Shown in pieces: positions 34,793 to 42,708 of a stretch of 64,000 nt of DNA. The translations under genes were made by a program, and so were the position numbers. The stretch comes from Conexibacter woesei DSM 14684 (GTDB lineage Bacteria > Actinomycetota > Thermoleophilia > Solirubrobacterales > Solirubrobacteraceae). Positions within the stretch are counted from its first letter, which is position 1; every line of letters begins with the position of its first letter. The notes beneath the pieces were generated by a model. That model was not told the DNA's origin. It worked only from the letters and a program-made list of their open reading frames with translations, and searched no databases. The stretch spans positions 2,294,001 to 2,358,000 of the forward strand of contig NC_013739.1 of the NCBI RefSeq assembly GCF_000025265.1. The letters are read 5' to 3'.

Positions 34793-35823
34793 GCCGCCGG
34801 CCCCGTGGTCGCCAGCGCCCGCTCGCCGTACCAGAGGGGATGGGTCGGCGCCGCCACGATCGCGACGCGGCGGCCGTAGCGATAGCGCTCCGGCAGGACC
34901 GGCATGCCGCTGCGGACGTCGAGCACGTCGATCACGTCCGGGACGGTCGCGATCACGCGGCCGTCCTCGACCACCGCCACGTTCTCGGTCTGGAACTCGA
35001 CGCGCGCGATCCGCTCGTCGCGGTCGGTCTCGACGACGATCGACCCGCCGCCCCACGGCGGATCGGCGCGCCGCTGCACGTGGACGATCTTGCCGCGGAC
35101 GACGACCTGCCCGCCGAGCGCCGCCGCGACGGCCGCGACCGGATCGCTCCCGTTCGCGCCGCGCACGCGGCGGCCCAGCTCGATCGCCGCGGACACCGAA
35201 CCGGGGATCGTCGCGCGTGCGACGTCGCGGCCGTCCAGCAGGAACATCGCGCAGGCGACCGTGCCCGCCAGCGACGCGAACGCGCCCCAGGCGAGCCGGT
35301 TCATCGTCTCGATCGTGCGGGCGCGCAGCACGTTGGAGGTGCCTTCCTCGCCGACCAGCACGACGGGGCTCACGTCGATCCCGGCGAGGTGCATCCAGAC
35401 CTGGCGCAGCGTGGGGGAGGAGCGCGCCATCCCGTCGGCGTCGACGAGCGGGAGCCCCAGCCGCGCGGCGAACGCGACGGCTGCGGGCCCGTTGACACCG
35501 GCGATCTGCAACGGCATCACGGCGGCCACCTCGCGCTGCGCGTGCTCCTCGACGGCCATCTTCAGCTGCAGCGGCAGCGCGTCGGAGATCAGCTGCTCGC
35601 TGAACGCGGTCGGCGAGCCGACCAGCGCGACGGGGATCACCAGCGCGTCGTCGTCGAGCGCCTCCGCGGGGACGACGTCGACCGTCCCCGCGTCGCCGAG
35701 CACGCCGCGCAGGAACAGCTCGGCGAGCGACATCTCGCTGACGCCGCCGCCGCCGGCGCTGAGCAGCGTGCAGCCGAGCACGAGCGGGTCGACCTCCTCG
35801 ACGCCGATCCTCACGCCCGTCAT
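34750..35823 (-). CDS. DUF917 family protein 2
   Basis: A 357-residue DUF917 protein, a distant paralog of the convergent neighbour: DPLVLGCTLLSAGGGGVSEM, VMPLQIAGVNGPAAVAFAARLGLPLVDADGMARSSPTLRQVWMHLAG, EEGTSNVLRARTIETMNRLAWGAFASLAG and FQTENVAVVEDGRVIATVPDVIDVLDVRSG. It follows the ABC permease gene by 28 bp and is probably the last gene of the importer operon, tying the transporter to the hydantoinase-type enzymes. Function unknown. Confidence 0.87.
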   Translation of the reverse strand: MTGVRIGVEEVDPLVLGCTLLSAGGGGVSEMSLAELFLRGVLGDAGTVDVVPAEALDDDALVIPVALVGSPTAFSEQLISDALPLQLKMAVEEHAQREVAAVMPLQIAGVNGPAAVAFAARLGLPLVDADGMARSSPTLRQVWMHLAGIDVSPVVLVGEEGTSNVLRARTIETMNRLAWGAFASLAGTVACAMFLLDGRDVARATIPGSVSAAIELGRRVRGANGSDPVAAVAAALGGQVVVRGKIVHVQRRADPPWGGGSIVVETDRDERIARVEFQTENVAVVEDGRVIATVPDVIDVLDVRSGMPVLPERYRYGRRVAIVAAPTHPLWYGERALATTGPAAYGLDLPARSIRSG

Positions 35824-35851
35824 CTTGCCAGGCCGGTCGCGGCGTCTCGGG

Positions 35852-36826
35852 TCAGCGCGGTCGCCGCGACCATCCGTCCACCGCGATCGCGGTCAGGATG
35901 ATCAGCCCCTGGACGATCTGCTGGTAGATCGGGTCGACGCCGAGCAGGTTGAAGCCGTTGCCGATCATCGCGATGAAGAGGACGCCGACGACGCTGCGCC
36001 AGACACCGCCGTCGCCGCCGAGCACCGACGTGCCGCCGACGACGATGCCGGCGATCACGGCGAACTCCATCCCGCCGCCCGTGTCGGCCTGGCCGGTCCC
36101 GACGCGCGAGGCCATGATGACGCCGCCGACCCCGGCCGCGAGGCCGCTCATCGCGAACGTCGCGCCGCGCACGAGGTTCACGCGCACACCGGCGAGCCGC
36201 GCCGCCTCGGGGTTCCCGCCGCTCGCGAGCAGATGGCGGCCGAACGTCGTCCGCGCGAGCAGGAACGACGCCGCCAGCACGACCGCGAGCGCGATCCAGA
36301 TCGACAGCTTGACGCCGCCCAGCTCCGCGCGGCCGAGGCCGGTGAACGCCGGGTCGTCGACGGTCACCAGCAGTCCGCCGGTGATCAGCACCGCCAGCCC
36401 GCGGATCGCGAACGACGTCGCGAGCGTGCCGATGAACGAGTTGACCCGCCCGGCCGTCGTCAGCAGCCCGTTGACGGCGCCGACCGCGAGGCCGGTCGCC
36501 GCGCCCGCGAGCAGGCCGAGGACGGGGCTCACGTCGACCGCGACCTTCGCCGCCACGACGCCCGACAGCGCGACCGTCGCGCCGACCGACAGGTCGAGCC
36601 CGCCGCCGATCAGCACCAGCGTGCCGGCGGCGGCGCAGATCAGCACCGGCGCCTGCTGGTCGAGGATGTTGAGCAGGTTGGCGGTCGTCAGGAACGGCTC
36701 GCTCGTCATCGCCAGCACGACGAAGAGGACGCCGGCGCAGACGACGACGCCGTAGTCGCGGACGAGCGCGAGCGCCGGCAGCCGCCGCGCGCGGCGTGCG
36801 TCCCGCACCGGGGCCGTGGCGCTCAT
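35852..36826 (-). CDS. ABC transporter permease, ribose/simple-sugar (RbsC) family
   Basis: A 324-residue inner-membrane permease with about nine hydrophobic segments and the family signatures PVLICAAAGTLVLIGGGLDLSVGATVAL and the C-terminal EFAVIAGIVVGGTSVLGGDGGVWRSVVGVLFI. It forms the channel, normally as a dimer, for the ATPase encoded just upstream (ATGA overlap). RbsC-type permeases carry sugars, but also autoinducer-2, nucleosides and other polar molecules; context here favours a nitrogenous substrate. Confidence 0.92.
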   Translation of the reverse strand: MSATAPVRDARRARRLPALALVRDYGVVVCAGVLFVVLAMTSEPFLTTANLLNILDQQAPVLICAAAGTLVLIGGGLDLSVGATVALSGVVAAKVAVDVSPVLGLLAGAATGLAVGAVNGLLTTAGRVNSFIGTLATSFAIRGLAVLITGGLLVTVDDPAFTGLGRAELGGVKLSIWIALAVVLAASFLLARTTFGRHLLASGGNPEAARLAGVRVNLVRGATFAMSGLAAGVGGVIMASRVGTGQADTGGGMEFAVIAGIVVGGTSVLGGDGGVWRSVVGVLFIAMIGNGFNLLGVDPIYQQIVQGLIILTAIAVDGWSRRPR

Positions 36827-38328
36827 CGCCGCGTCTCCCCGGCGAACATCGCACGTCCGATCGCGGCCTCGCCGACGTCGCCGCCGGTCAGCTCCGCGAC
36901 GGTGCGCCCGGCCCGCATCACGTAGACGCGGTCGGCGAGCCCGGCGATCTCCTCCAGCTCGGAGGAGATCAGCAGCACGCCCATCCCGTCCGCCGCCAGC
37001 CGTGCGATCAGGTCGTAGATCGCGCGCTTGGCGCCGACGTCGACGCCGCGCGTCGGCTCGTCGGCGATCAGCACGCGCGGCTCGCAGCACAGCCAGCGCG
37101 CGAACAGGACCTTCTGCTGGTTGCCGCCCGACAGCGTCGCGACGGGCGCGTCGGGGCTCGCGGCGCGCACGTCCAGCGCGGCGATCGCAGCCGCCGCGTC
37201 CGCCCGCTCGCGGCGGCGTGCGAGGACGCCGCAGCGGCTGAACGCGCCGAGCCGCGGCAGCGAGACGTTCTCGACGATCGAGCGGCCCATCAGCAGCCCC
37301 TCCTCCTTGCGCCGCTCCGGCACCATCGCGACGCCGGCCCGCATCGCGTCGCCGGGACGGCGGGCGCGCAGGAGCGTGCCGCCGACGCGGATCGTGCCGG
37401 CAGTCGCGCGGTCGGCGCCGAAGATCGCCCGCGCCAGCTCGCTGCGGCCGCTGCCGGCGAGGCCAGCGCAGCCGACGATCTCGCCGGCGCGCACGTGCAC
37501 CGTCGCGTCTCGCAGCAGCGGCGGGCGCGCCAGGCGCTCGACGCTCAGGACGGCGGCGGCGTCGCGCCGCGGCCGGGTCCGCGGCGGCATCGCCGACTCC
37601 AGCGGCCGGCCGAGCATCGCCTCGATCAGTCCGGCCTGCGTCTCGCCGGCCGCCGACGCGGTGCGCACGAGCCGGCCGTCGCGCATCACGCTGACGGCGT
37701 CCGCGACCGCGAGCACCTCCTCGAGGAAGTGCGAGACGAACACGAACGTCGTGCCCGCGCGGGCGAGCCGGCGGACGACCTCGACCAGCTCGGCTCGGTC
37801 GGCCTCCTCCAGCGCCGCGGTCGGCTCGTCGAGCACGATCAGCTCCGCGTCGCGCGCGAAGGCGCGCAGCAGCTCGACCTTCTGCTGGTCGGCGAGCCCG
37901 AGCGCTCCGACCGTCAGCCCCGGCTCGATCCGCAGCCCGACGCGCTCGACGAGCGCCTCGTAGCGCGAGCGCGCCGCCGCGCCGCCGCCGATCCCGCCGC
38001 GCCGGCGCTCGACGCCGAGCAGCACGTTGTCGAGCACCGAGCGCTGCGGCACGAGCGCGACCTCCTGCGCGATCGTCGCGACGCCGAGCGCCAGCGCCTC
38101 GCGCGGCGACCGCGGCGCGCAGCGCCGTCCGGCGACGGCGATCGTGCCGCGGTCCGGCGCAATCACCCCGGAGATCACCTTGCCGAGCGTCGACTTGCCG
38201 GCGCCATTCTCTCCGACGACCGCGTGGACGGTCCCGCGCGCGACGTCGAGGTCGACGTCCCGCAGCGCCGCGACGCCGCCGAACGAGCGGCCGATCCCCC
38301 GCAGGCGCAGGTGCGGCGCGTCGCTCAT
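36823..38328 (-). CDS. ABC transporter ATP-binding protein, RbsA/MglA type (two nucleotide-binding domains)
   Basis: A 501-residue tandem ATPase. The first domain has Walker A GENGAGKST (about 37-45) and LIVLDEPTAAL; its signature region reads LGLADQQKVELLRA, somewhat diverged. The second domain has the degenerate GLAGSGRSE loop usual for this subfamily, LSGGNQQKVLFARWL and VLIADEPTRGVD. It powers import with the permease and binding protein, to both of which it is coupled by 4-bp overlaps. Confidence 0.94.
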   Translation of the reverse strand: MSDAPHLRLRGIGRSFGGVAALRDVDLDVARGTVHAVVGENGAGKSTLGKVISGVIAPDRGTIAVAGRRCAPRSPREALALGVATIAQEVALVPQRSVLDNVLLGVERRRGGIGGGAAARSRYEALVERVGLRIEPGLTVGALGLADQQKVELLRAFARDAELIVLDEPTAALEEADRAELVEVVRRLARAGTTFVFVSHFLEEVLAVADAVSVMRDGRLVRTASAAGETQAGLIEAMLGRPLESAMPPRTRPRRDAAAVLSVERLARPPLLRDATVHVRAGEIVGCAGLAGSGRSELARAIFGADRATAGTIRVGGTLLRARRPGDAMRAGVAMVPERRKEEGLLMGRSIVENVSLPRLGAFSRCGVLARRRERADAAAAIAALDVRAASPDAPVATLSGGNQQKVLFARWLCCEPRVLIADEPTRGVDVGAKRAIYDLIARLAADGMGVLLISSELEEIAGLADRVYVMRAGRTVAELTGGDVGEAAIGRAMFAGETRR

Positions 38329-39359
38329 GACGGGAACTCGCCTCTGAACCGCGCGGCGTTCTCTCTCGTCAGCATCGCGCCGCCGGGGATCTCGCCGGAC
38401 GGGTCGATCCCGCCGCTGGCCTTGCCGTCGCGGACGGCCGCGATCATCGCCTCCATCGCGGCTCTGCCTTCGCTTCTGGGCAGCACGACGGCGGTCCCGA
38501 CCCAGCCGTTCTCGCCGGCCGCGATCTGTCTGATCGCGGCCGCCGAGCCGCCGCCGCCGACGAGCTTGACCTTCCCGAGTCTGCCGGCGTCGCTGAGCGC
38601 CGGCTGGGCGCCGACGACGCTCGGGTCCGGCCCGACGATCACGTCGATGCCGGGGTGGGCCTGGAGGAAGTCCTGCACGACCTTCAGGCCGCCCTGCGCG
38701 TCGAAGTTCCCGTCGCCCTCGGCGACGACCTCGATGTTCGGGCTGTCCTCGACGGCGCCGTCCCAGCCCTGGCGCAGCGCCTGGCCGAGCGGCAGCGCCT
38801 TCGACCCGTACAGGAAGCCGACCTCGCACGGGTCGACGTCTCTGCACGCCTCGACCGTCAGCCGGCCCATGTCGCGGCCGCTGGTGACCGGCGGGTGGAT
38901 CACCGCGAACGACATCCCGTCGACCTGCGGCTCGGTCGTGTCGAGCCGGCTGCCGATCGCCTGGTTCAGCGAGCCGACCTTCAGGCCCGCGTCGATCGCC
39001 GCCTCGACGCCCGGCACGAGGCCGTTGCCGTCGAGCGGCGCGACGATCACGCCGTCGTACTGCCCGCTCGCGACGACGTCCTGCAGCTGCGCGAACTGCT
39101 TGGCGGGGTCGAATCCGGCGTCGAACGCCGTCAGCTCGACGCCCTCCGCCTCTGCGACGCGCTGCATCTCCTGATAGGCGGCCTGCAGGACCGCGTTCGC
39201 CATCGACGCGTTGACGAACGCGACCCTCGGCCGCTCCGCGGTCGTCGCCGACCCGGCTGTGCTGCCGCCGTCCTCGCTGCTGCCGCAGCCGACGGCCGAT
39301 CCGGCCACCGCAATCGCCACCGTCGCTGCGACGGCGGCGCGCATCCGTTGCGCCCGCAT
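38325..39359 (-). CDS. Substrate-binding lipoprotein of the RbsB-type ABC importer
   Basis: A 344-residue periplasmic-binding-protein-like lipoprotein: signal sequence with lipobox AVGC (C25), then the RbsB fold (RPRVAFVNASMANAVLQAAYQEMQRVAEAEGVELTAFDAGFDPAKQFAQLQDVVASGQYDGVIVAP). The last segment binds ligand between two lobes. First gene of the operon; GGAGAGGAGC precedes the ATG. Uses several AGA arginine codons, unusual for this genome. The ligand is unknown; linkage to DUF917 and hyu genes suggests a cyclic amide or heterocycle rather than a sugar. Confidence 0.92.
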   Translation of the reverse strand: MRAQRMRAAVAATVAIAVAGSAVGCGSSEDGGSTAGSATTAERPRVAFVNASMANAVLQAAYQEMQRVAEAEGVELTAFDAGFDPAKQFAQLQDVVASGQYDGVIVAPLDGNGLVPGVEAAIDAGLKVGSLNQAIGSRLDTTEPQVDGMSFAVIHPPVTSGRDMGRLTVEACRDVDPCEVGFLYGSKALPLGQALRQGWDGAVEDSPNIEVVAEGDGNFDAQGGLKVVQDFLQAHPGIDVIVGPDPSVVGAQPALSDAGRLGKVKLVGGGGSAAAIRQIAAGENGWVGTAVVLPRSEGRAAMEAMIAAVRDGKASGGIDPSGEIPGGAMLTRENAARFRGEFPS

Positions 39360-39430
39360 CTGGGGTGCTCCTCTCCTCAGCGTTGCCCTCTCACCGGCGG
39401 TGGCACGCTACGAGCGGCGAATGCGGCGAT

Positions 39431-39480
39431 GTCCGGCACGTTGCACAAAGACCCGGCGCAGCTCGGGCGCCGTGCACGAA
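39431..39480. promoter_or_regulatory. PucR-type operator pair before the ABC importer operon
   Basis: Bases 39431-39450 match the hyu operator (28921-28940) at 17 of 20 positions and contain TGCACAAA; a perfect TGCACGAA half-site follows at 39473-39480, 31 bp further. They sit in the 138-bp interval between the binding-protein start and the end of ridA-2. Confidence 0.6.
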
Positions 39481-39497
39481 ACGGGTCGCGCCGGCGA

Positions 39498-39890
39498 TCA
39501 CCCAGGCCCGGCGGCGTAGGCGACGCAGTCGAGCTCGATCAGCAGCGGCGGGATGAACGCCCCGACCTGCACCGTCGTCCGCGCCGGCATCGGGTCGAGC
39601 TGGAGCCGCTCGCGCCAGACCTCGTCCCAGACCGGCCAGTCGTCCATCTCCGCCAGGTAGGCGGTGACCTTCAGCAGCGTGCCGGCGGAGCCGCCGAGCG
39701 CGGCGACGCTTTCCAGCAGCCGCTCGAGCGCGAGCTCCGCCTGCTCGCGGAACGTCACGGGCGCGCCGTGCGGGTCGGCGCCGAGCTGGCCGCTGGTGAG
39801 GATCAGCTCGCCCTTGCGGACGGCGGCCGAGTAGCTGGGCGACGCGCTCGGTGCCGCGACGTGGCCGTCAGGGCGCAGGTCCTGGGTCAT
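39498..39890 (-). CDS. RidA family protein 2
   Basis: A 130-residue RidA/YjgF protein of standard length: SYSAAVRKGELILTSGQLGADPHG, ALERLLESVAALGGSAGTLLKVTAYLAEMDDWPVWDEVW and the terminal PARTTVQVGAFIPPLLIELDCVAY, which includes the conserved arginine of active deaminases. ATG preceded by GAGGAGATC. It is read in the same direction as the importer operon, 138 bp upstream of it. It probably removes imine intermediates from the pathway. Confidence 0.92.
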   Translation of the reverse strand: MTQDLRPDGHVAAPSASPSYSAAVRKGELILTSGQLGADPHGAPVTFREQAELALERLLESVAALGGSAGTLLKVTAYLAEMDDWPVWDEVWRERLQLDPMPARTTVQVGAFIPPLLIELDCVAYAAGPG

Positions 39891-39910
39891 CTTGGATCTC
39901 CTCTTCGCGT

Positions 39911-39930
39911 GCCGGCCGCGGACGGCCGGC
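39911..39930. other. GC-rich hairpin upstream of ridA-2
   Basis: GCCGGCC (39911-39917), six-base loop, GGCCGGC (39924-39930). It lies in the 169-bp gap between the TetR stop and the ridA-2 start, both leftward. There is no T-run, so it may be a leader structure rather than a terminator. Nothing else is recognisable in the gap. Confidence 0.35.
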
Positions 39931-40059
39931 GTGGTCGTCGTGGGAGAGGCGGCGGCGGGACCGGGTGAGAGGAGGACACCCGCTCGCGCACTCTCGGCGC
40001 GACACCCTACCTGCACGCTCAAGGGCTGGAGGCGGGTCTGCTGGTCCCTTCCAGCGCCG

Positions 40060-40710
40060 TCACGGCTGCGCTTGGGCGTCGAGTCGCGCCTGGAGGCCGT
40101 CGAGAATGAGCGCGAGCTTGCGCTCGACGTGTGCGTGGGGATCGGCGACGATCGCCTCGATCGCCGCGCGCGTCGCCGGCGGGCAGGTTTCGAGGCGCCG
40201 GCGCAGCGCCTCCGGGGCGGGAGTGCCGGGGTCGGGCAGTCGCGCTGCCTGCGCGGCGCCGTCGTGGACGAGGTCGAGGACGGCGTCGACGGCGAGCACC
40301 GCGTCCTCGACGCTGAGGCCGCGCTCCTGGAGTGCCTCGACGGTCGCGACCATTCGGTCGGTGGAGACGGTCTCGAGCCGGTGCGGGTCGGCGAGCGCGA
40401 CGCCGGCGTGACTGGTGAGCACGTCCCACAGCAGCGCCGCCTCCGCTTCGAGCAAGGAGCGCCAGCCCGTTTCGGCGGAGGGCAGGGGCGTCCGGCGCAG
40501 CAGCTCCCCGAGTGCTGCCGCGAGCAGCTCCTCGTGGCTGTCGACGTAGCGGTAGAGCGCTGAGGGCGAGGTGCTCAGCCGGCGCGCGACGGTCTGCATC
40601 GTCACGTCCTCGATGCCGTCCTGCAACGCCGCCTCGATGATCGCGGCGCGGCTGAGGCGCGGTCGGGGGCCCGGACGGACGGCGTCGTGCGTGGGGCGAA
40701 CGGGCGACAT
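40060..40710 (-). CDS. TetR-family transcriptional regulator
   Basis: A 216-residue TetR protein: helix-turn-helix in LSRAAIIEAALQDGIEDVTMQTVARRLSTSPSALYRYVDSHEELLAAAL (residues about 20-65), then a TetR C-terminal domain. The recognition helix differs from the other three TetR proteins in this window. It is divergent from the iron-siderophore binding protein gene, with 71 bp between them that hold a TTCGCGAA palindrome and GCGAATGC repeats as candidate sites. Ligand and targets unknown. Confidence 0.9.
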   Translation of the reverse strand: MSPVRPTHDAVRPGPRPRLSRAAIIEAALQDGIEDVTMQTVARRLSTSPSALYRYVDSHEELLAAALGELLRRTPLPSAETGWRSLLEAEAALLWDVLTSHAGVALADPHRLETVSTDRMVATVEALQERGLSVEDAVLAVDAVLDLVHDGAAQAARLPDPGTPAPEALRRRLETCPPATRAAIEAIVADPHAHVERKLALILDGLQARLDAQAQP

Positions 40711-40730
40711 CGGGCAAGCGTAGCGAGATG

Positions 40731-40758
40731 GCGAATGCTGTTCGCGAATGCCATTCTC
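40731..40758. promoter_or_regulatory. Candidate TetR autoregulatory site
   Basis: Direct repeats GCGAATGC at 40731-40738 and 40744-40751 surround the perfect palindrome TTCGCGAA (40741-40748), with ATTCTCGAAT just after. The arrangement lies directly upstream of the TetR start and is the only repeated structure there besides the iron box. Confidence 0.42.
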
Positions 40759-40760
40759 GA

Positions 40761-40779
40761 ATATGTTAGGGTGACCTAA
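40761..40779. promoter_or_regulatory. DtxR/IdeR-type iron box
   Basis: ATATGTTAGGGTGACCTAA agrees at 15 of 19 positions with the IdeR/DtxR consensus TTAGGTTAGGCTAACCTAA and holds a GTTAGG-N4-CCTAAC inverted repeat. It ends 2 bp before the ATG of the siderophore-binding protein, so iron-loaded repressor would block transcription and possibly the ribosome site. Confidence 0.72.
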
Positions 40780-40781
40780 CT

Positions 40782-41789
40782 ATGACCCGTCTCGTATCGA
40801 CTCTTCTGGCGCTGCTCAGCGCCGCGCTGTTCGTCGCGGGGTGCGGCGGCGGCGACGACGCGCGCTCCGCTTCGACCGCGGGGTCGTCGACGACGGCCAG
40901 CAGCGCGGCCGCCGCCGATGCCTTCCCCGTCACCGTCCGTCACGCGCAGGGCACCGCGACGATTCCCGGCCCGCCCAGACGGGTCGTGGCGCTCGGCGCC
41001 GCCGACGTGCAGATCGCGCGTGCGCTGGGCGCCGAGCTGGTCGGCGCCTCGACCAACGACTCCAGCCCCGACGGACAGTGGCTCGGCGTCGATCCGCCGC
41101 TGCCGGGCTCGGTCGCGAAGCTGCCGGCGATCGAGCCCGACATCGAGCGGATCGCGTCGCTGCGGCCTGACCTGATCCTCATCACGACGGCGCAGCCGAG
41201 CTACTCGAGGCTGTACGAGACGCTCGCGAAGATCGCGCCCGTGATCTCCTATCGCAAGGGCCTGCTGGAGGACAGCGGCGACGACCTCACCCGCCTGATC
41301 GGGGCGGCACTCGGCCGCAGCGAGCAGGCCGAGGCGCTGATCGCCAGATCCGGCCGGCAGCTCGACGCGTTCGCGCGGGAGCATCGGGAGCTCGAGGGCA
41401 AGCGCATCGTGTTCGGCCAGCACGCCGCCCGCACGACGTACCTCGTCGTCGCCGCGACCGCGCCGAGCACGGTCGCGTTCGAGCGGCTGGGCATGCGGTT
41501 GCCCGGCTCGCTCGCCAAGCTCCCGGTGCAGGCCGCGCCGGGCATCGCGGTGATCTCGGAGGAGAAGCTCGGTCTGCTCGACGCCGCCGACTACGTCGTG
41601 CTCGGCGTGGCCTCCCCGGCGGTGGGGAGGACGTTCCTCGCCGGCCCGGTCGTCTCGCGCCTCGGCATCACCGAGCGAGGCGGCATCCGCTTCATCGACT
41701 TCAACGAGGCGACGGTGCTGTTGGCGCCCAACCCGGCCGTGACCGGGACGCTGCTCGACCTGCTCCAGGAGCTGCTGCGTGAGCGGTGA
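40782..41789 (+). CDS. Iron-siderophore ABC transporter substrate-binding lipoprotein (FepB/FecB type)
   Basis: A 335-residue class III binding protein: lipobox VAGC (C21), then PRRVVALGAADVQIARALGAELVGAS, the connecting helix and a second lobe with ISYRKGLLEDSGDDLTRLIGAALGRSEQAEALIARS. These proteins deliver ferric siderophores or heme to the permease. The ATG follows an iron box directly; AGGGTGA inside the box could be the ribosome site. No permease or ATPase gene is nearby, so the rest of the importer must be elsewhere. Overlaps the next gene by 11 bp. Confidence 0.9.
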   Translation: MTRLVSTLLALLSAALFVAGCGGGDDARSASTAGSSTTASSAAAADAFPVTVRHAQGTATIPGPPRRVVALGAADVQIARALGAELVGASTNDSSPDGQWLGVDPPLPGSVAKLPAIEPDIERIASLRPDLILITTAQPSYSRLYETLAKIAPVISYRKGLLEDSGDDLTRLIGAALGRSEQAEALIARSGRQLDAFAREHRELEGKRIVFGQHAARTTYLVVAATAPSTVAFERLGMRLPGSLAKLPVQAAPGIAVISEEKLGLLDAADYVVLGVASPAVGRTFLAGPVVSRLGITERGGIRFIDFNEATVLLAPNPAVTGTLLDLLQELLRER

Positions 41790-42675
41790 GACGACGTCGG
41801 TCCCGGCGCGGCAGCTGTTGCGCGCGGCGATCGACGAGCGGCGCGCGCGGCTGCTCCTGACCGTCGCCGGCGTCCGCGCCGTCGAGCGCGTCGCCGAGCG
41901 GTTCACGCGCGTGCGGCTCCAGGGCGACGGGCTGCGCGCCTACCGCGACGCCCGCCCCGCCGACGCCTTCAAGCTCCACCTCCCGTCGGCGCCGCACGCT
42001 CCGGTCCCGCTGCCCACCTACGACGAGCGCGGGCGGGCACGGTGGCCGGCCGCTGTCGGCCGGCCGGCGACGCGGCCCTTCACGGTCGTCGACGCCGACC
42101 CGCAGGCCGGCACGCTCGCCTTCGACGTCCTCTCGCAGCCGGGCGGCGCGACCGCCGGCTGGCTGGACGGCGCCATGGTCGGCGATCGGGTCAGTCTCAC
42201 CGGCATGCGCACCGACTTCGTCGACTGCGACGCTGCCGAGCACCTGCTGCTCGTCGGGGACGCAAGCGCACTGCCGGCGGTCGCGGCGATCATCCGCTCG
42301 GTCCCGGCGCGCAAGCGCCTGACCGCCGTCGTCGACCTCGACGCGGCCGACCTCCCGCTGCTGCCTGCGCACCCGCGGCTCGACGTCGTCGGCGCCGCAC
42401 CCGGCACGCTCGCCGAAGCGCTCCGCGACGTCGCGCTCGGCATGCCGACCCAGGTCTGGATCGGCGCCGAGTCGGAGGCCGTCCGGCGCGCTCGCCGCGT
42501 CGTGCTCGATGAGCTGCGGGTCCACCCCGACGCGCTGCACGCCAGCGGCTACTGGAAACGCGGCAGCGACGGCGACGCGCACTTCGACGCGTCGCTGGAG
42601 CGCTTCAACGTGGCCCGCGACGCCGGCCGTGATGTCGGCGACCCCGGGCTCCTGCAGCAGCTCGCGTTCGAGTGA
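41779..42675 (+). CDS. Siderophore-interacting protein (FAD-dependent ferric-siderophore reductase, ViuB/SIP family)
   Basis: A 298-residue SIP: N-terminal FAD domain (VERVAERFTRVRLQGDGLRAYR; FKLHLPS; RPATRPFTVVDADP) and C-terminal NAD(P)H domain (EHLLLVGDASALPAVAAIIRS; PTQVWIGAESEAVRRARRVV; ASGYWKRGSDGDAHFD). It releases iron in the cytosol by reducing imported ferric siderophore. GTG start inside the end of the binding-protein gene. With that gene it forms a two-gene iron-regulated unit; convergent with the MMPL gene after 33 bp without a visible terminator. Confidence 0.92.
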   Translation: MSGETTSVPARQLLRAAIDERRARLLLTVAGVRAVERVAERFTRVRLQGDGLRAYRDARPADAFKLHLPSAPHAPVPLPTYDERGRARWPAAVGRPATRPFTVVDADPQAGTLAFDVLSQPGGATAGWLDGAMVGDRVSLTGMRTDFVDCDAAEHLLLVGDASALPAVAAIIRSVPARKRLTAVVDLDAADLPLLPAHPRLDVVGAAPGTLAEALRDVALGMPTQVWIGAESEAVRRARRVVLDELRVHPDALHASGYWKRGSDGDAHFDASLERFNVARDAGRDVGDPGLLQQLAFE

Positions 42676-42708
42676 CCGCCCTGCATCGTGCGCCATCGCC
42701 CGCCGCGC

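Noticed and set aside
39911-39930. GC-rich hairpin considered as a terminator for the TetR gene at 40060.
   Set aside because: It lies about 130 bp past the stop and has no T-run; kept only as a weak structural feature.
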